Shown: in pieces, positions 10,416 to 17,689 of the stretch
How the letters are laid out: every line of letters begins with the position of its first letter
How positions within the stretch are numbered: position 1 is the stretch's first letter
Assembly (NCBI GenBank): GCA_030063045.1
Contig: JAQSEB010000114.1
Location: 248,001 to 312,000 of the forward strand
Length of the DNA: 64,000 nucleotides
Direction: 5' to 3'
DNA from: Pratylenchus scribneri
Taxonomy: Eukaryota; Nematoda; Chromadorea; Rhabditida; Pratylenchidae
Program-made: the position numbers and the translations under genes
The notes under the pieces: generated by a model
What the model saw: only the letters and a program-made list of their open reading frames with translations
What the model was told of the DNA's origin: nothing
Databases searched by the model: none

Positions 10416-10426
10416 CTTTTTTTCAG
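10416..10426 (+). promoter_or_regulatory. Splice or trans-splice acceptor directly before the Helitron ATG
   Basis: CTTTTTTTCAG abuts the ATG at 10,427. A polypyrimidine tract plus CAG immediately before the start codon is what a nematode spliced-leader acceptor or a 5'-UTR intron acceptor looks like. It supports 10,427 as the true start of the protease-bearing frame. Confidence 0.6.
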
Positions 10427-11986
10427 ATGCCTTCTACAATTCAAAATCAGAAGAAGCGCAAGCAAAATGAACGTGAGCGACGACAAGTGGGCTCATCGTC
10501 TGCTTCAGTCAGCTCAACACCAAACCGTCCTCTTCAGGACGAAAGTGATCGCTTGATTGCGCCGGACCAGAGTCCAGCTATTGGTCTAGAATCATTAGCA
10601 ATTCATACGCCAAGACCACGCATTCTTAGTGCCATCTCTGATGATGCACCACCAAAGAAACGAGGACGACCTAAAAAGACAAATAGTGGTCAATTTGGTA
10701 AAAATAAGGCGCAATCGTCTAAGACTGAAAGGCGTTCAACGCCTTCAAGCGATTCAGAAAATCAAAGTCGCACGGGAACCCCTTTTCCAAATAGTCCTCT
10801 TCAGGATAAGGCAGATGAAGGGGCAACCGCGAAAAAATTGCCTTGGAAATTATGCAAAAAGGGACGGCCTGATTATGCCATTAGTCCCGAAAAGGCAAGT
10901 ACATCACAAATTATTTGTGAAACACCAATCAAAGAGAATTCTTTCTCTCCACTTCCATCGATCATCTTTGGAAGTGCAACAAATTCGCGCGATACATCGC
11001 CGATAAGTATTGCTTCCTCACACCGAAGCAAAGGTGGTCGGCCTAAAAAACGTATCAGTCGTAATATTGATGGTCGACCCAAAAATGTCACACATGTTGA
11101 CACACCAATGAAGCCAAGTTCAAATTCATTGGTTTCGAGAAAGGTACCTACGGGTCCTCACAATCAGCAGCAGGCAACTCCTTATGTTTGGAGAATGCCA
11201 ATTCAGTTTGCAACTGAAAAAAATCCTAACGCCACAATTTGGCGTCGTGCTAAATTGCCATTATATGAGCAAGATAGTACAACCGTTAATGGTGTACTTC
11301 AACCACCTCAAGGCCGTCGTTATATTGAAACACTCTGGAATGATCCAGGTGCATGGCTGAATGATTCGTTCATTTATGCATATTTATGCTATTTGGCCAA
11401 AATATCGCCTAAACGAGTGGTTGTAGTGGATCCACTCTATTCAGATCCTAATAATTTTGATCATACACGCCCTCATATGCAAGGACGTACCGTCCTCAAC
11501 TCATGTTACAATTATGATCCAAATGTCCAAACAGACATCGTCCTCATGCCTGTTTATTTCCAAAACCATTGGACTTTGATCATTCGTGATCAAAATGCTG
11601 GAACATTTTTTTTGGATTCATTGGGTTTAAATCCCTATTTTGATAGCCGTTTGGCTAAAAATTATCCTGATTTTAATGAAAAAAGAATTCCGCATATTCA
11701 ACAATGCATTGCTGAAATAATTCCTGGCTACGAGCCAGAAGAATTCTATATTAACGCTATTGATCCAAACACATACACACAGCAACATGATGGGATCAAT
11801 TGTGGATTCTTTATATGCCTATATGACGAACATTATTTGAATTATGGCACATTTCTGACCAGAAATGTAAACATCAACGATGAACGCCATCGAATTTTAT
11901 GGCATGTAAATGAACTCTATGGCCGGGATGATGTACCATACTATTATCCATACAATGTCCAACCAACTACTGGACCAGGGGTCTGA
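10427..11986 (+). CDS. Helitron N-terminal region: AT-hooks plus Ulp1/C48-like cysteine protease
   Basis: This frame encodes 519 residues. Residues 1-230 are low-complexity, basic and Ser/Thr/Pro-rich, with AT-hook-like GRP cores: KKRGRPKK near 77-84, KKGRPDY near 144, KGGRPKK near 202 and DGRPKN near 215. Residues ~295-475 resemble an Ulp1 (C48) peptidase: WLNDSFI near 310, NHW with the probable catalytic His381, FLDSLG with Asp397, and QQHDGINCGFFIC with the oxyanion Gln452/453 and Cys459. All catalytic positions look intact. The last two sense codons and the stop come partly from the inserted Harbinger, whose end begins at 11,979. The frame originally continued at 15,743, so this is the N-terminal part of the Helitron protein rather than a stand-alone protease. 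The AT-hook part would bind AT-rich DNA. The protease may act on SUMO/ubiquitin-like conjugates or on the polyprotein itself; both roles are inferences. Confidence 0.85.
   Translation: MPSTIQNQKKRKQNERERRQVGSSSASVSSTPNRPLQDESDRLIAPDQSPAIGLESLAIHTPRPRILSAISDDAPPKKRGRPKKTNSGQFGKNKAQSSKTERRSTPSSDSENQSRTGTPFPNSPLQDKADEGATAKKLPWKLCKKGRPDYAISPEKASTSQIICETPIKENSFSPLPSIIFGSATNSRDTSPISIASSHRSKGGRPKKRISRNIDGRPKNVTHVDTPMKPSSNSLVSRKVPTGPHNQQQATPYVWRMPIQFATEKNPNATIWRRAKLPLYEQDSTTVNGVLQPPQGRRYIETLWNDPGAWLNDSFIYAYLCYLAKISPKRVVVVDPLYSDPNNFDHTRPHMQGRTVLNSCYNYDPNVQTDIVLMPVYFQNHWTLIIRDQNAGTFFLDSLGLNPYFDSRLAKNYPDFNEKRIPHIQQCIAEIIPGYEPEEFYINAIDPNTYTQQHDGINCGFFICLYDEHYLNYGTFLTRNVNINDERHRILWHVNELYGRDDVPYYYPYNVQPTTGPGV
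11976..11978 (+). repeat. Target site duplication CAG, left copy
   Basis: CAG directly before the Harbinger end matches CAG at 15,740-15,742. Deleting the element and one CAG keeps the Helitron frame open, which fixes this boundary. Confidence 0.8.
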
Positions 11987-12005
11987 TTTTCGTCTCTTGG
12001 TTAAG
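11979..12005 (+). repeat. Harbinger left terminal inverted repeat
   Basis: Begins GGGTCTGATTTTCGTCT and ends TTGGTTAAG. It differs from the reverse complement of the right end at three positions (4, 10 and 18). Confidence 0.85.
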
Positions 12006-12007
12006 CA

Positions 12008-12125
12008 AACCATGGTTAACGCCTTAACCATTGTTTTTTTAACCGCAGTTAAAAATCAACTAAAATTTTGATCTTCGTCTTTAACCAGAGTTTGCTAAAC
12101 CATGGTTAAATAAACTATGGTTAAA
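12008..12125. promoter_or_regulatory. Left subterminal palindrome cluster of Harbinger
   Basis: Several versions of the palindromic box TTAACCATGGTTAA (AAACCATGGTTAAC at 12,008, then CCTTAACCATTG, AACCGCAGTTAA, AAACCATGGTTAAA and AAACTATGGTTAA). Repeated subterminal boxes next to the ends are typical sites for transposase or Myb-like protein binding. The binding role is inferred. Confidence 0.6.
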
Positions 12126-12155
12126 AATGAATTTTTAAATATATATAAAAGAAAA

Positions 12156-12248
12156 ATGATGGAAATAAATGTATATCAATTAAAAAATGATGGAAATAAA
12201 TGTATATCAATTAAAAAATGATGGAAATAAATGTATATCAATTAAAAA
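12156..12248 (+). repeat. 31-bp tandem triplication
   Basis: Three near-perfect copies of a unit starting ATGATGGAAATAAATG at 12,156, 12,187 and 12,218, just beyond the 3' end of the transposase gene inside the Harbinger. Confidence 0.9.
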
Positions 12249-12251
12249 AAT

Positions 12252-13556
12252 TTAGAAATTATTTCGAATATAATCATCACGAATATTCACGGCTACATTT
12301 GCATCATCTCCCGCAACTTCTTGCTGCTGCTGCTGTTCCTCATCTTCTTCTTCCTCCATTTGCTCCAACGGTGGGAGTGGAGCATTTGAATCTATTGCCA
12401 CATTGTGGAGGAAGGCACAAACAGTGGCAACTTTGCATAATTTTTCTAAAAAATAAATTATTTTTAAATTTCACAATTAACCCGGACTAAGGCGGCATTT
12501 ATTTTGTAAACATCGAAAACGTTGTTTAAAAATGCCGAAGCATTGTTCAATAATAACACGGGTGTGGCGATGAGCAACATTATATCTCTCCTCACTCTCC
12601 GATCGTGGAATCCTTACAGGGGGAAATAACCATTTTCTTAGAGGATAACCACTATCCCCTAAGAAAATTCCATCCAATGGCTCTCTTTCCATTTTGTCAT
12701 AAAATTTCGAACAACGGAGCACATAACTATCGTGGCAACTTCCCGGATAGTCGCACAAAAATGATATGAATTTGCGATTGTTGTCACAGACGCCCATGGC
12801 GTTTAACGATATTTGCCCTTTTCTCGATACATAACCATAGTTTAATTCGTTAGCTGGCCTTTGCAATGGCAGTAGAGTGCCATCGATGGCACCTATGATT
12901 CTCGGCATATTACTCTTCTTAATAAACAAATATTTGAATATTATTATTAATACCATAAAAATGGCACAGTCTATATTAAATTTGTATAAAAATATAGCTC
13001 TATTATTGAGATAATTTTCATAAAAAATGACAGTGCCATTTTAATTTTTCAATCAAACCCTATAAAATGCCGCCTTGATAGTATTTAAATCTGCCGCATT
13101 TGGCAATTTTACAAAATTTGGGGCAAGTTCAAGCAAAGCATTTGTTACGGTGTTAATTGCAGTAGAAACGGTACTTTGTCTGATTCCACAACCTTAAACA
13201 TGGCTAAACGACAATTGCGAAAACGACAATCGAACCTTGTGCGATTGTACGCTGGTGGTCACCTAAATATATCTAGGGGAATATTCAACGAATAATTTTC
13301 TTTTAGGACCTGTTGCATAGAAAAAAAGAGCTATTTGAAGCTTGAATACATGGTCGATATCAGTAGAACGAGATTCATATTTTGGGCCAATTTTTTCCTT
13401 AATCAATTCCGCCAATTCAATGATTGTGCCTCTAGTCAACCGAAAATGTTCAACAACTCCACGATCCGTGTATTTGTCCAATGTATTTTGATTTCGATAC
13501 ACTCTTGGAATTTTTGGTCGATCCTCATCATCCTCAGAGGATGAATCGATGAACAT
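12252..13556 (-). pseudogene. Harbinger DDE transposase, multi-exon, probably damaged
   Basis: Read on the minus strand. Exon 1 starts with ATG at 13,556 and covers an acidic N-terminus, then a helical region (GVVEHFRLTRGTIIELAELI) and FFYATGPKRK. A second coding block, about 13,192-13,059, has GIRQSTVSTAINTV, the usual helix-turn-helix phrase of the family. A third, about 12,917-12,482, has the catalytic core: IIGAIDGTLLPLQ (first Asp), FLGDSGYPLRKWLFPP (second Asp) and VIIEQCFGIFKQRFR (Glu). The last exon, 12,445-12,252, joins in phase to give SPEKLCKV and then CAFLHNVAI, a standard C-terminal block, followed by an acidic/glutamine tail and TAA. The DDE triad is complete. The link between exon 1 and block 2 could not be resolved: the frame meets a stop (V*GCG) near 13,195, so either an unusual intron or a mutation lies there. 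Hence 'pseudogene' is tentative. Confidence 0.85.
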
Positions 13557-14078
13557 ATTTAATTTCTAATTTATTCGCTATAAAAAAGAAGCAAAACAAT
13601 ATATCATTCTATTAAATTTCAAAACATATTTTTCGAGAAATAATATTTAATAAACATTAAATTTTGAAAATGATGAAATGTTAGTTGAAAATTGTGGAAA
13701 GTAAATGTTTTTTTGATATTTTCTATTTGGCGCAAAACAAATTGGAAATCATAGGCCATAAAAAGATTGCATCAACATAAATTCTATGGACAAAGGAAGA
13801 ATATTGGCCACTAAGCAAATGACTTCGTTTCACAACAAAGAAAAGGAAAGGACAAAATCAAATCTATTGAAATGATGACTCATGTACAACCACCATAGAA
13901 TATAAATAAGCTAGCCCAAAGTATCAAAGCCTACGTTTTTCTATTCCTTTTGACCAAACATTTGTTATTTTGTTCAATTTTCTGTATAAATCTTTTGTTC
14001 ATTTTTTAATTCCAATGGCCACTTTTATTTATTTTAATTCATTTATTCAAGGATTACAATTATATTCATCTATTTATT
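13557..14078. promoter_or_regulatory. Divergent spacer between the two Harbinger genes
   Basis: AT-rich 520 bp between the start codons of the transposase (minus) and the Myb-like gene (plus). TATAAAT-like strings lie near 13,902 and 13,984. A shared bidirectional promoter is the simplest reading; no factor site is recognisable. Confidence 0.4.
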
Positions 14079-15125
14079 ATGGAAGCTGATCCTCAAAAAC
14101 GTAGCCGAAGCCAAGTTTTTAGCGAGGCTGAAGACGCAACACTCATTGAATCCTATTTTAAAAATCGTCAATTCCTCGAGGGAAAATTTTCTTCGGATAT
14201 GACTACAAAAGTTCGCAATGATGCTTGGGATGCTGTCACGGCTGCCGTAAATGCAGCGGTTTGAATTTTGTTCTTAATTTTTCTTTCTGAATATTTTTAA
14301 TATTAGGATGATCGATGCACTCGAACGGCTAAACAAGTGAGAGAACGGTATCAGAATATGCTGAAAAACTACAAAGCATATACTGCCGAAAAGAAAAACA
14401 CTCCTACAGGGAGTGGAAAACCTTTGGAGCGGAAGAAATATTACGATTTGCTCGATGAGCATCTCAGCGAGGATTGTCGTGTTGCCGGTGTTACAAAGCA
14501 ATCAATTGAATTGGGTTTGCATAATATTTTTGACTCATTAAATTAAAATTTTAAAAGGTGTTGCAACTGGTGAAAATCCGGAACTCCAATTGAAACCACC
14601 ACGTTCTCCGGGGTCTTTGTTTGGGCCTTCACTTGGATCACCGCTTGGAGCATCGTCATCAACAGCTTCGAAGCCTCGAGGAACATCAACACCCCCAACT
14701 GCAGCAGCAGCAGGTGCATCTTCTTCGACTTCAAAGACTCCGCCGGCGGGACCTCGAGCTTCGATGCCTCCTTTGCCTACTTTGCATGAATCGAAAGCAT
14801 TTGCCAAATTGAATACGATGTCCCAACAATTGTCCCAACAATATAAGGATTTTGAATCTAAAAAACGCAAATATTCGGAGACATTGGAGTCGGAAGAAAA
14901 AGGGCCATCAACTTCGGATTTGCGAAAAAGGGTAAAAATTGGCCATTAATATTGTATTTATTTAATTAAAAAATTATGAAGGCATTGGAGAAAGAAATTG
15001 AGAAATTGGACATGGAAATGGTTAAATTGGGTCTGGAAATTGAAGTGTTGGAATTGCAAAAGAAGCGTCTCACAAAGATGGATTATGGAGAGCGTGAAGA
15101 TGAGGATGAAGTTTTTGATTACTAA
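14079..15125 (+). CDS. Harbinger Myb/SANT-like DNA-binding protein, four exons, intact
   Basis: Exons are 14,079-14,258, 14,307-14,514, 14,558-14,931 and 14,982-15,125. The introns are 44-50 bp with GT..AG ends, and the phases fit exactly (906 nt, 301 codons plus stop). Exons 1-2 encode a Myb/SANT-like (MADF-like) trihelix: FSEAEDATLIESYFKNR, then NDAWDAVTAAVNAA, then TAKQVRERYQNMLKNYK. The middle is Ser/Pro/Ala-rich and disordered. Exon 4 is a coiled coil (LEKEIEKLDMEMVKLGLEIE) with an acidic end. In PIF/Harbinger elements this second protein is known to help nuclear import and DNA binding of the transposase. It lies divergent from the transposase gene, with their 5' ends about 520 bp apart, so that spacer (13,557-14,078) likely holds promoters for both. 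No lesion seen. Confidence 0.88.
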
Positions 15126-15480
15126 ATTGAAAAATTGAATAAAGATGAAAAATACTCGATTTATGCTTTTGTTAATTCGATAAAAGTGAATGTTAAAAAT
15201 ATAATTAAAATGGTCTTTGCTATAGTTCATAAATTCCATTGAATATATTTAGTATTTAGTTAAAAATAGAAAATACATTTTGATATAGTCAATGTAATAT
15301 ATTATTCATTATCTTAATACTTTTTCTAAAAAAATTGCAATTTATTGTGCCAATGTCCAAAAAAATTAAAAAAAATTTTTTGGAGGCAATTTTATATACA
15401 AATCGAAGGGTTTAGTTAAAATAATTATGAAAATATAATTTATTTTGCATAAAATTAGAAAATTAAAAAGTTATAGCCAA
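15126..15480. other. AT-rich 3' region inside Harbinger
   Basis: No coding frame. It includes the likely 3' UTR of the Myb-like gene (AATAAA near 15,138) and plain A/T-rich filler up to the right subterminal boxes. Confidence 0.4.
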
Positions 15481-15484
15481 AAAA

Positions 15485-15712
15485 GCCCGTAAACCATGCT
15501 CATGAGCTTGGTTAAAATACAATGGACGATTCTAAACCACAGTTTAACGAAAATCAAAATTGAGAATAAACTATGGTTAACTGATTTAAACTGTGGTTAA
15601 AATAAGCGTAAACCATGGTTAAAAAAACTATGGTTAACTCTTAACTGAGCAAGACGAAAATCATTTTTTTAAAATCTTAACCGCAGTTAGCGTTTTTAAC
15701 TGTGGTTAAGCC
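15485..15712. promoter_or_regulatory. Right subterminal palindrome cluster of Harbinger
   Basis: At least seven AACCATGGTT-type boxes: AAACCATGCTCA near 15,491, TAAACCACAGTTTAA near 15,533, AAACTATGGTTAAC near 15,570, TTTAAACTGTGGTTAA near 15,585, AAACCATGGTTAAA near 15,611, AACCGCAGTTAGCG near 15,680 and AACTGTGGTTAAG near 15,698. They mirror the cluster at the left end. Confidence 0.65.
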
Positions 15713-15739
15713 CTTAACCAAAAGACGAAGATCAGGCCC
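15713..15739 (-). repeat. Harbinger right terminal inverted repeat
   Basis: Plus strand ends AGACGAAGATCAGGCCC. In reverse complement it pairs with the left end at 24 of 27 positions. Confidence 0.85.
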
Positions 15740-15742
15740 CAG
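15740..15742 (+). repeat. Target site duplication CAG, right copy
   Basis: Matches 11,976-11,978. The Helitron frame resumes with the base after it. Confidence 0.8.
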
Positions 15743-16317
15743 TTCGCACTCTTACATTTGAACAAGAGTTGGAAAAGGCCATTGAAATTGTGCCAGAGGT
15801 CAACAACGCTCCAGAGCCAATGGAGCTTGAAGACATTGAAATCCGGATTGAAGATCCCGATGAAAGTGCCAAGTTACGTAAATCGGCAAGAATTCATCTG
15901 AAGCAAGTAAAAAAGGCTGCGGAAGCCAAAAAACAAGCCGATGAAGAATCGAAAAAAGCTGTGCCTTACACAAAGAAAGGTTGCAAACAGCACGCTGGCA
16001 TCGGCTGTTTTTCCTGGAAATCAGGTCATTATCCTGAATATTATAATTCGGGAATTCCAGGAGATCGGATTTGCGAACATTGTGCAAACAAACTTTATAA
16101 AAACCAAACTTATTGTTGGTCATGCACTGAAGGGCGGGTTGAATTGGAACCGTTAAAGGAATATCCCGACCCTTACGACAAGTTGGTTATGGGCACTCAT
16201 TCAGATTCAAAGTCTTTCATCGGCCATCAAGCGAAATTCAATAGCCTTTTCGCATTACCTCATTGTCAGCAGGCCGTGCTGAAGCGCCAGCGGGTGGTCC
16301 AATGCCAGTTCTTTTGA
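15743..16317 (+). pseudogene. Helitron: zinc-finger-like region after the Harbinger
   Basis: This is the direct in-frame continuation of the protease-bearing segment once the Harbinger is discounted; no ATG is expected here. It encodes an acidic, lysine-rich linker, then a cysteine/histidine-rich patch (GCKQHAGIGCF, then ICEHCANKLY, then YCWSCTEGR) spaced like the zinc finger that precedes Rep in many Helitrons, and then SFIGHQAKFNSLFA, the start of the Helitron-like N region. After about 16,250 the frame is wrong: the meaningful continuation (TSLSAG) is in another frame, so one base has been lost near 16,252-16,260. The TGA at 16,315-16,317 is thus a result of the frameshift. Confidence 0.8.
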
Positions 16318-17075
16318 ACGGCGAATTTCAACGAAAGATTGGTAGCCTGTATGCAGGCGATGATCAAGTACCATCTTTCGATCAACTTTATATAATGGAT
16401 TCTCAAACGGCTAATGATCGCCGAAAGAATAATGACATGGTTGAGGACATGCCGAAGAAATGTCCCAAATTATTCGCCGCACTTGATCAGTTGATCAGAG
16501 AGCATCATCCAATGGCGCATATTTTACAAAATGCCCATGAATTCTATCAAGAAATGGAGCAAAATAATCCGGATGAATTAAAGAATTTCAATATTATTTT
16601 GGTAAATACCAGAGATGCACCAGCAAATGTGCAAGACCCACATCTTCATCCTAGGCAAATTAATCTGCCAACTCGTGATGAATCAACTGTGTTTGCCATT
16701 TGGTCATCGTCAACAGATGATCCAGTCCCAATAAATGGTATTTGGGTTACAAAGAAGGGAGGGCTGACTGAATGTTGGCCTGATCATCCAATGACTGACT
16801 CCCTACTTTACCCACTCCTGTTCATTAATGGAGATTTGGGCTATCGTAAAAATATTCCATATAAAAAGCAGCCAAAAAGGTCAAGAAAATTCAGCTCAAA
16901 AATAAATCATCAGATGATGAAGATGCTGAATCTGATATTTCCTTGGCTGATGAACAAAGCGAAACTTCATCTATCGCAGAAAGCGATACTGATTCCATCG
17001 ACCTTTATGGTGATGAAGGTTCAAAACGAAAATGCTTGTCATATCGGGCATTTATTCGCTATCGACTTGGAATAA
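16254..17075 (+). pseudogene. Helitron: Helitron-like N-terminal domain segment
   Basis: Open from about 16,254 in a frame shifted relative to the preceding segment. It has TSLSAGR, then PVLLNGEFQRKIGSLY, a middle region, and YPLLFINGDLGY near 16,815-16,850, the usual Helitron-like N-domain ending (YPLLFP.GD.G). After a run of A at 16,863-16,867 or 16,874-16,878 the frame is again wrong, and the true continuation (acidic DDEDAESD stretch) is in the next frame. The remainder to the stop at 17,073-17,075 is therefore not original coding. Confidence 0.8.
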
Positions 17076-17668
17076 GAAGTCCTATAAATGACAAATATCA
17101 TCACATTTGGAGTGCAGGTGGCGGACTTAGCCAAAGATTGCTGCTTGATTATGCAACAAGAATTGATGATCATGTTTTCAGATTCTTGCGTACTCCAGAA
17201 ATGGATCTTCGCAAAGAATTGCCAAAGGAAATGCTGGAATTCTTAGCGAGACAAGCTGGCCTTGCGTCCTCGGATGCGATAGGAAAAGTTGTTTTGTTCC
17301 GCGCAAACATGACAGGTTTCCGGCCATATTTCAAAGAGAAATACACTGATGGTTGTACAATTATCAATCAAGTAAGGAAGCCTGGCCGAGCAATGTTCTT
17401 GCTCACATTCACATCCAATCCACAATGGATCGAAATTAAACCGCAGTTGTATAAAAATGGTCAAGCTTTGATTGATCGACAAGATGTTCTTGTAGAACTT
17501 TACATTGATAAAACACACGACATTTATCGAAAAATAAATGAAGCCAATGGCTTTGGAAAACAACTCGGTTATGTTGAAAGCATGGAGTTCCAAAAGAGAG
17601 GCGGGCCTCATTTTCACCGCATCATTGTTACCGAAATAGAGGCGATTCCGTCAATCATCGACGATTAA
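16880..17668 (+). pseudogene. Helitron: HUH Rep endonuclease core
   Basis: Begins with an acidic linker, then CLSYRAFIRYRLGIR, AGGGLSQRLLLDYATRI, and MFLLTFTSNPQW, which corresponds to Rep motif 1 (the FLTFT..P.W phrase). It ends with QKRGGPHFHRIIV, where HFH at 17,609-17,617 is the metal-binding HUH motif of rolling-circle replication initiators. A TAA at 17,666-17,668 interrupts the frame just after IPSIIDD. The same frame continues without loss in the next segment, so this is a nonsense mutation (a tyrosine codon is the likeliest original). The domain would nick DNA at the element's end. Confidence 0.88.
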
Positions 17669-17689
17669 ATTTGGGCTTTCATTCCAAAA

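Larger units (their letters stand above)
11979..15739. mobile_element. PIF/Harbinger DNA transposon, 3,761 bp, nested in the Helitron
   Basis: The ends are imperfect inverted repeats, 24 of 27 matching (left GGGTCTGATTTTCGTCT, right in reverse complement GGGCCTGATCTTCGTCT), flanked by CAG duplications. The element carries the two genes typical of the superfamily: a DDE (DDE_Tnp_4-type) transposase on the minus strand and a Myb/SANT-like DNA-binding protein on the plus strand. Both ends hold clusters of AACCATGGTT-like palindromes. A 3-bp target duplication is normal for PIF/Harbinger, where TWA is the usual sequence; CAG is a less usual choice. The element appears younger than the Helitron because its accessory gene is intact, but the transposase has a damaged middle. 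Confidence 0.92.

Noticed and set aside
10629..11103. Alternative-frame proteins within the Ulp1 segment
   Set aside because: Shadows of the long plus-strand frame, which has domain motifs and a proper start context.
10427..11986. Stand-alone host SUMO protease gene
   Set aside because: Its stop is created by the Harbinger end, and without the insertion the frame continues into the Helitron zinc-finger region.
14538..14870. Minus-strand and third-frame proteins rich in Ala/Pro/Gln around exon 3 of the Myb-like gene
   Set aside because: Products of the low-complexity Ser/Pro/Ala stretch; the plus-strand four-exon model has perfect phases.
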